The position numbers were made by a program, and so were the translations under genes. Positions 1 to 11,220 of a stretch of DNA of 64,000 nucleotides are shown here, in pieces; positions within the stretch are counted from its first letter, which is position 1; each line of letters begins with the position of its first letter. The notes beneath the pieces are model-generated. The model worked only from the letters and a program-made list of their open reading frames with translations, had not been told where the DNA came from and searched no databases. This DNA comes from Zoroaster sp. YZ-2022 (taxonomy: Eukaryota > Echinodermata > Asteroidea > Forcipulatida > Zoroasteridae). The stretch is taken from NCBI GenBank assembly GCA_029582265.1, contig CM055816.1, positions 84,047,165 to 84,111,164 of the forward strand, given 5' to 3'.

Positions 1-163
1 ATTATTCCTTTATTGAAAAATAAATGACCTTCAATCATGGTAACGGAATTACGTGTTGTGTTTATACAGGTCTAAAATAGCGCGAAAAGGCAAAAACAGT
101 CATAAAAAACAATATTTTACTTGAAATTCTACATTTAGGCATATCCATTTTGTGTTTTTGTAT

Positions 164-314
164 GATATGCAATCATGTTCTTGAGTTCTTTCGGGTACAC
201 CATGTAATGATCTCTTTTTGGAAAAAGTGATGGCTCTGAAAAGAGCCGGTTGGTTTGTTCTCAACGTTTCGACTAGTCTGCTCTAGTCATCGTCAGGATA
301 TGCAATCATGTTCT
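164..314 (-). mobile_element. 115-bp SINE-like retroposon with 18-bp target duplication
   Basis: The 18-mer GATATGCAATCATGTTCT occurs at 164-181 and again at 297-314, exactly flanking a 115-bp insert (182-296). Long perfect duplications of this size are typical of endonuclease-primed retroposition. Read on the minus strand, the insert begins at the hammerhead-like box CTGACGA, followed by a GACTAG/CTAGTC hairpin and GAAAC. About 20 nt later comes GGCTCTTTTCAGAGCC (plus-strand 232-247), which equals the metazoan histone mRNA 3' stem-loop. No protein is encoded and there is no obvious poly(A) tail. I do not recognise a named family. The insertion boundaries are well supported; the function of the two RNA motifs is inference. 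Confidence 0.75.
232..247 (-). ncRNA. Histone-type 3' stem-loop inside the retroposon
   Basis: The minus strand reads GGCUCUUUUCAGAGCC: a 6-bp stem with a UUUC tetraloop, identical to the canonical stem recognised by SLBP in replication-dependent histone mRNAs. The flanks differ from the usual CCAAA and ACCCA, and no histone coding sequence is nearby. It may be borrowed or convergent. Confidence 0.5.
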
Positions 315-1135
315 CACAAGTACATATCCTAAACATACATAATCCAATTAAATCATGCCAACTTAAAAATTTCCAATAAAATAAATGAGTGTTTACTACA
401 AGTACTGCCTATAAACACAAATACATGTGTCATATTCAAACTAAATAATGTCATATTTTTTTAGGAAACAGTGTTTTTTTCAATTTCTATTATTGAAAAA
501 TATTTAATATTAATTAACATTGTAACAGTAATAAATTTGAATATAAGTGCAGTGCAAATCCGTAACCATGGTTACCGTAATTCCGTTACCGTATATTAAA
601 GTACTAAGCAAATGTCCGAAAGTGATTTTTGTAGGGAAGTAATTTAGAAAAAAACAATGTTAGGATTTTTATTTTTATTTTCTTTGCCCCCAAAATTACT
701 TTTGTGCATTATTTTGGTAACGAAATTACGTGTGATTTTCTCATGTTTTATTTTTAAATTTTTGGAGAACACGAAAAATATATATTTTTTTTTACAAATA
801 AAAGTAATCTTTGGTACAAAGATCCATATTTCTCCCAGAAACATGAGTTTTCCGAATTTAACCCCTTTGATTGGATTCCCTATGAAATTCTGGTCTAGAA
901 TCAATATGAAATATTCCTCTATTGAAATTTTTTTCTCTCCCGTGGAGAATTGCCCTAATACATAATTCTAACTAATTTGTTATGGTATGACTTATTTGAA
1001 TGGTTTATGGTTTATAAATAATTCATTAGTAGCGTCCTCGGAACGGACTGGTAAAGGCGCTCGTGCGATCGCATGGTCTTTTTCGGGCATTGCCGCATGC
1101 ATTGACTAAAGGCTAGGCTTACACCATAGAGAGGC
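315..1135. other. AT-rich stretch without recognised gene
   Basis: The overlapping open frames of about 90-100 codons at 644-965 are low-complexity Phe/Lys/Ile-rich translations of AT-rich DNA on both strands. I see no domain, splice pattern or RNA gene here. Confidence 0.6.
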
Positions 1136-1140
1136 GCCCG

Positions 1141-1355
1141 CGGACATAATGGGCCAACGGAAATAATGGGCCAACGGAAATAATGGGCCGGACATAATGG
1201 GCCTGCAGAAGTAATTGGTTGGACATAATGGGCCTGCAGACGTAATTGGCTGGACATAATGGGCCGGAAATAATGGGCCTGCGGACATAATGGGCCAGAC
1301 ATAATGGCCCAAATTGGTTCGCGGACATAATGGTCCTTGCGGACATTATGGTCCG
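1141..1355. repeat. Minisatellite with GGACATAATGGGCC-type units
   Basis: About a dozen imperfect units of 14-17 bp, alternating GGACATAATGGGCC, GGAAATAATGGGCC and variants such as CAGACGTAATTGG. The same family recurs near 6180-6320 and 10483-10575, always ending in a variant reading ATTATGGTCC. Proline/histidine-rich open frames across it are translations of the repeat and not genes. Confidence 0.85.
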
Positions 1356-1359
1356 TAAC

Positions 1360-2428
1360 ACACGCACTTTGCGTCTCTACAATGTTTGTGGCCGTCTTAA
1401 AACCGTTTTAATCAGAAGATAAAGCATTTTGAGTTGAACCCAAGCTGGAACGCAAAATATGTTTATTTTACCCACCACCCTCGCATCACACACACATTTT
1501 GCACTTATCTGTCATTCAGTGCACTTAGTCTTACATGAAATTATTCACTGCGCATGGTATTAAACCAATTTGAATGTAACACCAAATTTGTTTTGCCAGG
1601 GAGTGTGAGAATGAAATTGATATAACATATTCCCCTATTGTCCGTGCCTAGGGTTAACAAATGTGTCAATAAATTACAATCTAACAGTGTTTGGGTTTCA
1701 CCAGAAACCAGCTGAATGTCTACACAGTAGACAAACCAAAACAAAAAACGTATAAATCTTGTACGCAAAGAATTAGGGGTTTGTGATCCCAATTACCACC
1801 ACCTCCTTCTTAATGTCATTTCACCTTACCTTTACCAGGAACAATACTCTCCGTTAAATAAAATGGCGGTCTAGCACTGTATTGATGCTGAGTAAATGCT
1901 TCTTTCACCGTGCTGTACCCATGCAGGACCACGAGATGTATCCCTCCAATATTCAACTTCACTACATTACCGTACCTAATACAAGAAGAGGTCACTCTGA
2001 ATTAAAATCAACATACTGAAAATAACCTTACATTAGGCCGTGTACTCATAGAACTGGTCACCATCCTCACAAGACCAACCATTTTGTTTAGACCCAACTT
2101 GATTTATTTTGGCATTACTTTTAATTTCTTCAAATATTTGTCAATGGTCCAGTAATACGATAAGAGTTAATTGTTAATAATGGCAATTTCTACCTTAAAA
2201 CTGATGATATCGACGAGACCTGTGGGATGTTTAAGCCACGGTCATGAATGAAAGATTTGATGTGAAATTATGGATGATTTCAAATATCAATTATCGTTTC
2301 CGAATCACCGTTAATGATCTACTGAATGTGATCCATCGTCTGTCCATATGTACAGTCCGTCCATTAATTAATTATGGTGAAAGTACGTAATAATCGCGGT
2401 CCAAGTAAATAAAACAACGTCGGGAAAC
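1360..2428. other. Non-coding stretch, nothing recognised
   Basis: AT-rich sequence without convincing open frames, exons, RNA genes or element ends that I can support. Confidence 0.5.
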
Positions 2429-2429
2429 A

Positions 2430-2624
2430 TTAGACCGACGCGACCGCCCCTATAGATCCATATCCCCACCGAGAATTCGATCCAACATCCAGTTGTCCGC
2501 ATTTTATACCAATCCGATGGATTAGACTTTTACCAATCAAATACCGTGTTTTTACGTCGACAGCTAAGGAATTTGACCGCCCAGAGCAGGGCGATATATT
2601 CGGACTGTCGAGGCTGATTTTCAT
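2430..2624 (-). repeat. Possible tRNA-derived SINE relic
   Basis: The minus strand carries GATCGAATTC, matching the pol III B-box consensus GWTCRANNC, with an A-box-like TGGTATAAAATG about 30-40 nt upstream. No target duplication or tail was found. The match is weak and could be chance. Confidence 0.2.
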
Positions 2625-2894
2625 TGTTCCGTGGTCAGATACTTATTAAACCAAACTTCCAACAATCATTTTGTGAAATATCTCATTTTATCTGCATTTG
2701 TTTTCCTTATGAATTTAATTGCACTTCTAGTTATATCTCTGTCCGCCATTTTGAATTCAATTAAGTGCGACTGGGCTGTGATTTAAAATCGACGTTTGAC
2801 ACAAACTCTTCTTTTTTGCCGTGCATTTGACGTGCTCAAATAAATTAAGTTCCACACGGCAAAAACACGACGTTGGACGCATGCCTAAATTAGT

Positions 2895-3220
2895 CCAGCT
2901 GCTTAGAACCATATGGGGGACAAATTGTGTACTTTGTAGTAAAAACATGAAACTTCTCACAGTGATTATACTAACCCCAGATATCAATTTGGGATGTGGA
3001 CCTATCTCGGATCTTGCCCATTTTTGGGGCGGGGCCATGTTTTCAAAAGGGACATTCTGACCCATGTAAGTATGACTTGGCACATTTTTTGACTGAATGA
3101 CAAAGTGACAGTAGACAGCTCCTTTTGAAATGAATATATGTTAATTTTATGGGCGGGTTTACACTTTTGAAAATTGGGGGGGGGGTCAAAATATAATCTG
3201 CCACTTTAGCAACCTGATTT
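2895..3220 (+). repeat. Dispersed repeat, copy 1 (partner at 13500-13810)
   Basis: This segment aligns in inverted orientation with 13500-13810. Shared landmarks in order are CCAGCTGCT, a block around TTGTGYACTTTGTRGTAAAA, a wording like TTTTGGGGYGG, and a poly-G run. The family is not recognised and no coding capacity is seen. Confidence 0.5.
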
Positions 3221-3224
3221 TGTG

Positions 3225-4129
3225 TATTTTCTTAACTGAAATTAGCAAATGGAGACATAGGGTGATATCCAGATTTATAACCAACTTGATTTTCACCTAC
3301 TTTAGGGGACGAATCATGTTTGTAAGAAGGTTGAGGGATTTCCATACACGATCGAGTAGCTATGCTGCTTCTACTTTTTTTTACACACATCAGAACAGTT
3401 CTCATTCCTGGTAGTCTCCTGAGCAGTCTCCTGTGCTGTGCACAGTGCAGTGCACTTCAATCCAGCTTGTCCACACATGCAGCGCCCACTATACATGACT
3501 TCTTACAAGTTGCAGTGTATTAACTCATAACAGATCTTGGCTGCCTCTGGTAGAGTTATCCATAATGTGCGCCGCAATCCAGACACTTTCGTCCATCTCC
3601 AATCAGATGGGCTTGGCAGATGTGGATCAGGATGCAAACATAGTTTCCAATAATGATGGTGCAATCCCATTCAGTGACACTTCATCTTTGTTGACATGTT
3701 GTTTTTCAAAATGTACTTTACGTACAAAATGATGTGGGTCCGTATCTGACTATTTTTGTTGTTTGTTATTTTGACAATAAAGTTTGTGGAGATAGTAGAC
3801 CTTTTGTTTAAAGGTACCAAAATTACCGATTGGTGAAAATGGGGAAATGTGTTGAAGAGACAGGATGTTTTTTTCAGATCATTGGGTAGCAATAGCTAAG
3901 CTTTCATGCCTCAATTGCGGGCAATCATCAGATGCAAGTATTGGTTCAATAGAACCAAATACTGCTTTGATGAGCTCCCAAAGTTTCATAATAAGGACAT
4001 GCCTGACGATCCTACTCACACCTTTGATGATAGAGCACCTGTTCAACCTAATCATTTAAACATTCCATACGTTGCAAGCACAGAACAGTCTCATTTCCAT
4101 TACTTTCAGCAAAAAGGTCTTCATTTTAT
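3225..4129. other. Non-coding stretch, nothing recognised
   Basis: Only short open frames without domains occur here. A frame of 78 codons at 3906-4142 has no recognisable family and ends where the reverse transcriptase fragment begins. Confidence 0.45.
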
Positions 4130-4468
4130 TCATGGTCTATAGTTGCTAACATCGGTTCTACTGTCTCTTTTAAGCAACGGCTGAACCCTGGCAATTTTAA
4201 AATCATCAGGGACAGTATTGGACAGGATAGAAAGATTTATTATGTGAGTAATAGGTTTTCTCAGTTCACTGGCCCCGTCCCTCAAAAATCTGGCAGGGAT
4301 GTTGTCGGGACCAGTGCTTTTACTAATATTAAGAGTCTTCACTTCATTAAAGACAAAATCATCTTTGACAGAAGATAATTTAAAGCTTGTCGGATATACC
4401 CCTACCGAGGATATACGTTTCCCCAAGTGTAGTGACTTATGTGGAGGACAATCCTGATGACTGGTCAT
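4130..4468 (-). pseudogene. Non-LTR retrotransposon reverse transcriptase fragment (N-terminal RT motifs)
   Basis: A 112-codon frame contains the signature STGPDNIPARFLRDG, then a helix-rich stretch and PDDFKIARVQPLLKRDS...NYRP. This order (TGPD-IP, then P..WK.A.V.P..K, then NYRPIS) is the N-terminal part of the reverse transcriptase of jockey/CR1-like non-LTR retrotransposons. The catalytic YADD region and the rest of the ORF are absent, so this is a 3'-cut fragment of a dead copy. It lies 50 bp before the start of the large tandem duplication, in the opposite orientation to the two downstream RT C-terminal remnants. Confidence 0.85.
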
Positions 4469-4964
4469 TAACCAAACTGTATCGGTTTGTCGGTAGAAAC
4501 AGTGGGCTCGCGGCAGAACTGCGCCGTCTTTTGGGTTATTATAAAGGATGGTTGTATGGCAAGGTTGTAGTTTGTGCGCTCGGTTTTGGTTGGTTTAAGT
4601 TATAGTAGAACTTTTATTGAACATTCATTATTAATTTTGAACCAGTAACTAATCTCTGCAAGATTTCATTGTTAAACATTTATTATATTGTCTATACCCA
4701 GTAAACGATTTAGCAGATTGTTCTGTACATTTTCCAGATTACGAATCTACTGATGAACACTGTAAATAATTTTAATCAAATATGAAGGGAGAGAGAACGT
4801 TTGTTTCTGAAGTTTCCGATTTGATTGCCTGCAGTTTCTAATGCAGAGGAGGACAAATATTTTTTTAATTATTTTTTTTGGTTGGAGAGAGGGGTCTTGA
4901 AAAAATAGTACCCAATAGTACAATCTTGAAGTTCACAGTTATAGTATTAGCTTTAACTTTACTT

Positions 4965-5060
4965 GTAGTAAGTGTAGTATTACTATATTTGTAGTTATAG
5001 TACTCTACATGTTTCTGTTATAGTTATAGTACTCTACATGTTTCTGTTATAGTTATAGTA
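4965..5060. repeat. Short tandem repeats of about 27 bp
   Basis: AGTTATAGTACTCTACATG is repeated with spacers TTTCTGTTAT. The same array is present in unit B near 9122-9196. Confidence 0.8.
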
Positions 5061-6179
5061 CTTTATAAACAACCTTGAAGTTCACAGTTATATTTGAATT
5101 AACTGTTATTTTACTTGTTAATAAGTGTAGTATCACTGTTATGTAGTGTACAAGTTAGTTAATTATAAAAGTTAAGACTAAACTCGGTTTCTGATCCACG
5201 CACATATTTATATTTCACTCCGCATCAGAACTAATTACCACTCAATAGAGAATTTCACATGGTGTCACCACAATTAGTCTTTACTTATATTGACAAATTA
5301 ATTACTTGTAGTGCTCGCAACATTTTGGAAATGACAGACTCGCTATTGGGTTGCACTTTTGTGTATCGTTTGCAAGATGTACATTTTCCAACAGGGAACA
5401 AATTATGCCCATCTGGCTGACCAGGGTGTCAAAAAAGGGAGGCAGACGGCAAAAGTGAAGGGGATGGCCACACATGATCCGCTGATGTGGCTGACTGACT
5501 GAAAACAAAACGACCGATGATTATACAAACCCTATTAAACGATATGCAATTTGATAGGAAGACTCATGTGCATTATTGGCGTCTTCTAAATGTTGGCTCT
5601 TTGTTGCCAGACAATCTTCAATAAGTTGGACTTTGTTTTTTTTATGCTATTACATATTTACCAGTGTCGAATAAAACATTAACTAACACCTGACACATAC
5701 CTTATCTTTTTGTCTACATTTTATTTACATAAAGTTTATCGTGAGATTTATATTAGGTTACTTAAACTTGGAACGCCTCCTACATTTCTTGGTAGCTAGG
5801 CCTATGTATTTTAACTGTTTATTATTGCCCATAATAATATTGTTTGTTTTAGTTAAGAATTGGCCGTTTCAAACTGCTTTTAACAACCATACCAAATCCG
5901 TTAAAACGGATTCGAAATCTGAAATTACAGATTTGTAATTTATTCTTCAGGGGCATCAATGGGCTTCGTACTTACAGTGCAAAAACTGGTAGGCCTATGT
6001 TAAATAGTACACCAATGGTGCCCATATGAAGCACGATAATTCAGACACGTTATTAAATTAACACCAGTGGTTTTTAACAACCCAATTTTGCAGCAGAGCG
6101 CTGTGACATGAAATTTTTCTAAGTAATTGGTTTTAACTTCCCCAACGTTACGTGTTCAAACATTATTTGAGTTATGGGC

Positions 6180-6322
6180 CCGCGGACGTAATGTGCCGGA
6201 CATAATGGGCCCGCAGACGGAATTGGCCAGACATAATGGGCCCACGGACGTAATGGGTCGGACATAATGGGCCCAAATCGGTTTGCGGACATAATGGTAC
6301 TTGTGGACATTATGGTCCGGAA
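6180..6322. repeat. GGACATAATGGGCC minisatellite in unit A
   Basis: Same repeat family as at 1141-1355. It is longer here than in unit B (10483-10575), showing expansion or contraction after duplication. Confidence 0.85.
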
Positions 6323-6650
6323 CAAGCGGCCTTTAAGCGTAAGTTCCGTAACGGAATCTGTTCAGTTCGCTGTCAGGGATAGTGCGTGGAGTAGTTAGCT
6401 GGGCGACTACTAGATTTGTTATGTGCTTTCTGGGAACAGCACGGATAGCTTAGCCGGGTGACTGTCGGGCGTCTTCGTTTAATTTTTGTAACGTCAGCAC
6501 TTGGGTCCCATTGAATTATAGTTTCCCCCACTCTCCCATTATTCACCTTAAGTAATCAATCTTCGCCTTTTTGTGTAAATCATTTCTCCTTAACTAGTTA
6601 TTTTCTTCACCTCAACTAATCACTTCGCCTAAGGGTCTAATACTTGCCTT

Positions 6651-7797
6651 TTAAAGGTCCTATGAAATAGGTGTTTTTTCATTGTGTACAATAAAGCATG
6701 CCTACTGGAACATATATTTGTCATTTGTAAATTTTTCCCCTCACGATTATACCATACAAATATAAATTTTTAAATTTAGGAGGTGCTTTTCGACACGCCC
6801 ATACCCCCTCATTAACATAAAATTCGTGACGTACACTGAGGCAATTCCCGATCCGCGATCCACAGCACTTGCAGACAGACGAGCAGACATGCTTTGAACG
6901 GGGCCTTCACAGCCAGTTCGGTATGGCTTATAAAGCCATGCTGCTACCAGATGCAATTCCAACGATATTCCCGCTAAGTAAGAAGGCTGTGAAGGCTCCA
7001 ACGAAGAAGAGAGATGTTTTTTAAAGCGAGAAAGACTTGGGGTAAGTGGCCATTTAGTAATATTCCCATGCATAACCCAGTAAACTTCAGTGCAAAACGA
7101 CATGTTCACACCATGCTCACCGTTTCAGTGTTCACGGCATGAAAACATGCCATGATTTTCCGCATTAATAAAAACATCTTGTCTGATTTTATATCCTGGC
7201 AAGACAAACATAAAAACATCAAACCTTTCTCATTATGCCTGCACTTGTTTTGAGATTTTTTAAATGATCACAACTTTGACTCAACCGTTTCTGTTATTTC
7301 ATAAAATAGCACCGTAATGTTAGCATTGCCTTCGGTGTGTGTTCCGACCGCATGATGGGGGCTTGCGCTGCGTTTCACGGATAACTCTCCTCTCTTTCGG
7401 ACATGTTTTACGCGTGTTACTGCGAGCTTTTCGTAGAGTAATTCTCCCGTGCTTCTGGCCTAAAATGCGTCTATGTGTGCATGACAACGCTAAGCGTGCA
7501 TTGTACCCTGACAGGGACAACTCGACCCTCTATAATATTAGACTGTTATCCGATCAAAGTCTGGCACCAAACCATACCGCCTAGCTCCGCAAGTGTAAAA
7601 TTCTCTGCCTTTGTGTACGTCACGAACGTTTCGTTAAAACTTCGAAAATTCGGGGGTCAATTTTTGATTCTTAGATAAACAATTAATAATCCACTCGACA
7701 CACAAAAAACATTTAAAATTGTTTTTAATTCATACCAATCAATATAACAGCACCAAAAAATAAAGTTTGGTAAATACACTCTTCACAGGACCTTTAA
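6651..7797. mobile_element. TTAA-flanked T2/Kolobok-type DNA element, 1139 bp
   Basis: Element 6655-7793 is bracketed by TTAA (6651-6654 and 7794-7797) and has inverted ends AGGTCCTATGAA and AGGTCCTGTGAA. A further inverted match lies inside (GTGACGTACAC near 6827 against GTGTACGTCAC near 7612), so the inverted repeats extend well over 100 bp with divergence. Ends of the form TTAAAGG plus TTAA targets are known for T2-MITE/Kolobok elements. The site is empty in unit B, so insertion followed the tandem duplication. The open frames inside show no transposase domain, so it is probably non-autonomous. Confidence 0.75.
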
Positions 7798-7950
7798 GAG
7801 ATTAATTATTGCCTCGAGGGTCTAATCCTTGCCTTAAGGGACTAATCATTGTCTTAAGGGTCTAATCATTGCCTTAAGGGTCTAATCATTGCCTTAAGGG
7901 ACCAACCACTGCCTCAAGTAACTATCATCTGCCTTAAGGGAGATCCTCTG
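7798..7950. repeat. 20-21-bp minisatellite (unit A)
   Basis: Units of the form CCTTAAGGGTCTAATCATTG are tandemly repeated about seven times. Unit B has the homologous array at 10878-11035. Each unit has the small palindrome CCTTAAGG. Confidence 0.85.
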
Positions 7951-8138
7951 TTAATTTTCACCACTTATTAAGAATAAATAATTTCCCTTGAAGTTTTGTG
8001 TCCGTGTAAGTTCATTGTCTATCGTCTGTCTGAATTGAGTGGAGTCACGCGCGGCGATATACGGTCTCCAACGGACCTCCCTCAAGTACCTGCTGGACTA
8101 CCGCTCGCCTGGCACGGTATGGGTTTCGCCACAATAGA

Positions 8139-8500
8139 TTGAAATTCCTTTATAGACAGGCTCTTTTTCTTAATACAAAATCTCGTAAAACTTTATGTTC
8201 GGCTTTGATTCAGTGTCACTTTGACTATTCATGCTCCTCCTGGTTTTCTACACTTTCTGCTCATTTTAAAAACAAACTTCAAATTATGCAAAACAAAATG
8301 GTTAGGTTCATCCTGGACAAAGGCCCTAGGGCACACATCGGGCAAAAATAACTTGACAGTTGGGCTTTTTGTTAAGGACAGGGTCACTCAACTGAAATTA
8401 ATGTGTTTAGAATAAATTGCAATGTAACTCCTGATTATCTCCGTGACAAATTTATTAAAGTCTCTGATTGTCACCATCACAATACAAGGAACAGTAATCT
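8139..8500 (+). pseudogene. Non-LTR retrotransposon RT C-terminus, unit A copy
   Basis: The frame encodes LIQCHFDYSCSSWFS, then LQIMQNKMVRFILD and KGPRAHIG, the thumb region at the end of non-LTR reverse transcriptases. It stops at a TAA where unit B has GAA, and the protein match continues after it in another frame (PDYLRDKF, then a HNTRNS-like motif). The retrotransposon is truncated on both sides and inactive. Confidence 0.85.
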
Positions 8501-9356
8501 AAATTTTTAGGTTCCAGTTTCATCTAGTTTGGTAAACAATACATTTTATGTTACACCTATCAAAGAATGGATAGAACTGCGCCGTCTTTTTGGTTATTAT
8601 AAAGGATGGTTGTATGGCAAGGTTGTAGTTTGTGCGCTCGGTTTTGGTTGGTTTAAGTTATATGATTTTCACCCACCAGGAGGATGGGCCAAGTAGAACT
8701 TTCATTGAACATTCATTGTTGGGGGAAGGGATATACACTACACCAAAAAGAAAATCTTGAACCAGTAACTAATCTTTGTAAGATTTAATTGTTAAACATT
8801 TATTATATTGTCTTTAGGCCTACATACTCAGTATACGATTTAGCAGATTTTCTGTACATTTCCCAGATTACGAATCTACTGATGAACACTGTAAATAATT
8901 TTAATCAAATGTGAAGGGAGAGAGAACGTTTGTTTCTGAAGTTTCCGATTTGTTTGCCTGCAGTTTCTAACGCAGAGGAGGACAAATATTTTTTTAATTA
9001 TTTTTTTTGGTTGGAGAGAGGGGTCTTGAAAAAATAGCACCCAATAGTACAATCTTGAAGTTCACAGTTATAGTATTAGCTTTAACTTTACTTGTTAGTA
9101 AGTGTAGTATTACTATATTTGTAGTTATAGTACTCTACATGTTTCTGTTATAGTTATAGTACTCTACATGTTTCTGTTATAGTTATAGTACTTTATAAAC
9201 AACCTTGAAGTTCACAGTTATATTTGAATTAACTGTTATTTTACTTGTTAATAAGTGTAGTATCACTGTTATGTAGTGTACAAGTTAGTTAATTATAAAA
9301 GTTAAGACTAAACTCGGTTTCTGATCCACGCACATATTTATATTTCACTCCGCATC

Positions 9357-9670
9357 AGTGTTTTGATTAAATTTATTGTAATATTATTGATATTAATTAA
9401 AGCCAAAATTACATGACTGACATTAACATTCTGCTCTTTGTTATAAATGACCTTTCTTTCCACAGGGATTAAACTTGGCCTTAGGTTTTCCCAAATGGTA
9501 TATGGTCTGTTGTCCAGTATTGTTTTTCACCCTCTATAACCATGTACCATACATAATACATTATTAAAGAAACAGTTATATTGACAAAACCTGGTGAAGA
9601 GGATATGTAAAGATGAAGACAAATAGTATACTGATCGAAACGTCGAGTTGTAACCTCCAGTTCTTTTCAG
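9357..9670. mobile_element. 315-bp insertion in unit B, Penelope-like or SINE-like tail
   Basis: Comparison with unit A (near 5226) shows a clean insertion next to a repeated CAG. The insert ends with a GATGAAG...GATCGAAACGTCGAG motif, similar to the CTGATGAAG...CGAAA motif at the ends of the Penelope-like copies in this window. No open frame is present. Confidence 0.6.
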
Positions 9671-10482
9671 AATTAATTACCACTCAATAGAGAATTTCAC
9701 ATGGTGTCACCACAATTAGTCTTTACTTATATTGACAAATTAATTACTTGTTAGTGCTCGCATCATTTTGGAAATGACAGACTCGCTATTGGGTTGCACT
9801 TTTCTGTATTGTTTGCAAGATGTACATTTTCCAACATGCAGGGAACAAATTATGCCCATCTGGCTGACCAGGGTGTCAAAAAAGGGAGGCAGACGGCAAA
9901 AATGAAGGGGATGGCCACATCCGCCGATGTGGCTGACTGACTGAAAACAAAACTACCGATGATTATACAAACCCTATTAAACGATATGCAATTTGATAGG
10001 AAGACTCATGTGCATTATTGGCGTCTTTTAAATGTTGGCTCTTTGTTGCCAGACAATCTTCAATAAGTTGGACTTTTTATTTATTTATGCTATTACATAT
10101 TTACCAGTGTCGAATAAAACATTAACTAACACCTGACACACACCTTATCTTTTTGTCTACATTTTATTTACATAAAGGTTATCGTGAGATTTATATTAGG
10201 TTACTTAAACTTGGAACGCCTCCTACATTTCTTGGTGGCTAGGCCTATGTATTTTAACTGTTTATTATTGCCCATAATAATATTGTTTGTTTTAGTTAAG
10301 AATTGGCTGTTTCAAACTGCTTTTAACAACCATACCAAATCCGTTAAAACGGATTCGAAATCTGAAATTACAGATTTGTAATTTATTCTTCAGGGGCATC
10401 AATGCCCTTCGTACTTACAGTGCGAAAACTGGTATGTTAAATAGTACACCAGTGGTGCTCATATGAAGCACGATAATTCAGA

Positions 10483-10575
10483 CCGGACATAATGGGCCTA
10501 CGGACGTAATGGGTCGGACATAATGGGCCCAAATCGGTTTGCGGACATAATGGTACTTGCGGACATTATGGTCCA
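10483..10575. repeat. GGACATAATGGGCC minisatellite in unit B
   Basis: Shorter counterpart of the array at 6180-6322. Confidence 0.8.
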
Positions 10576-10877
10576 GAACAAGCGGCTTTTAAGCTTAAGT
10601 TCCGTAACGGAATCTTTTCAGTTCGCTGTCAGGGACAGTGCGTGGAGTAGTTAGCTGGGCGACTACTAGATTTGTTATGTGCTTTCTGGGAACAGCACGG
10701 ATAGCTTAGCCGGGTGGCTATCGGGCGTCTTCGTTTAATTTTTGTAACATCAGCACTTGGGTCCCATTGAATTATAGTTTCCCCCACTCTCCCATTATTC
10801 AGCTTAAGTAATCAATCTTCGCCTTTTTGTGTAAATCAATTCTCCTTAACTAGTTATTTTCTTCACCTCAAGTAATC

Positions 10878-11035
10878 ACTTCGCCTTAAGGGACTAATAT
10901 TTGCCTTAAGGGTCTAATCCTTGCCTTAATGGACTAATTATTGCCTCGAGGGACTAATCCTTGCCTTAAGGGTCTAATCCTTGCCTTAAGGGACCAACCA
11001 CTGCCTCAAGTAACTATCATCTGCCTTAAGGGAGC
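10878..11035. repeat. 20-21-bp minisatellite (unit B)
   Basis: Homologous to 7798-7950 with CCTTAAGGGTCTAAT units. It is uninterrupted at the point where unit A carries the TTAA transposon. Confidence 0.85.
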
Positions 11036-11220
11036 TCCTCTGTTGATTTTTACCACTTAGGCCTATTAAGAATAAATAATTTCCCTTGAAGTTTTGTGTC
11101 CGTGTAAGTTCATTGTCTATCGTCTGTCTGAATTGAGTGGAGTCACGCGCGGCGATATACGGTCTCCAACGGACCTCCCTCAAGTACCTGCTGGACTACC
11201 GCTCGCCTGGCACGGTACGG

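Larger units (their letters stand above)
39..590. repeat. Possible MITE bounded by a 15-bp inverted repeat
   Basis: GGTAACGGAATTACG at 39-53 is matched perfectly by its reverse complement at 576-590, and a related copy occurs near 716. The pair could be the termini of a small inverted-repeat element, or copies of a dispersed motif. No target duplication was found. The SINE-like insertion at 182-296 lies inside it. Confidence 0.3.
4515..8572. repeat. Tandem duplication, unit A
   Basis: From AGAACTGCGCCG at 4515 the sequence repeats from 8573 with a few percent divergence. The junction lies at about 8570, where CAAAGAATGG runs straight into the start of the next unit. Unit A differs from unit B by a 1.14-kb TTAA transposon (6655-7793), a longer GGACATAATGG minisatellite, and point changes. 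Removing the insertions, the unit is about 2.9 kb. It contains no intact gene: its contents are minisatellites and a broken non-LTR 3' end. Confidence 0.9.

Noticed and set aside
1012..1367. Three overlapping Pro/His-rich minus-strand open frames
   Set aside because: They are translations of the GGACATAATGGGCC minisatellite in all three frames, with no independent coding signal.
7798..7950. Regular repeat-spacer appearance suggesting a CRISPR array
   Set aside because: Units are contiguous 20-21-bp tandem repeats without unique spacers, in an animal genome.
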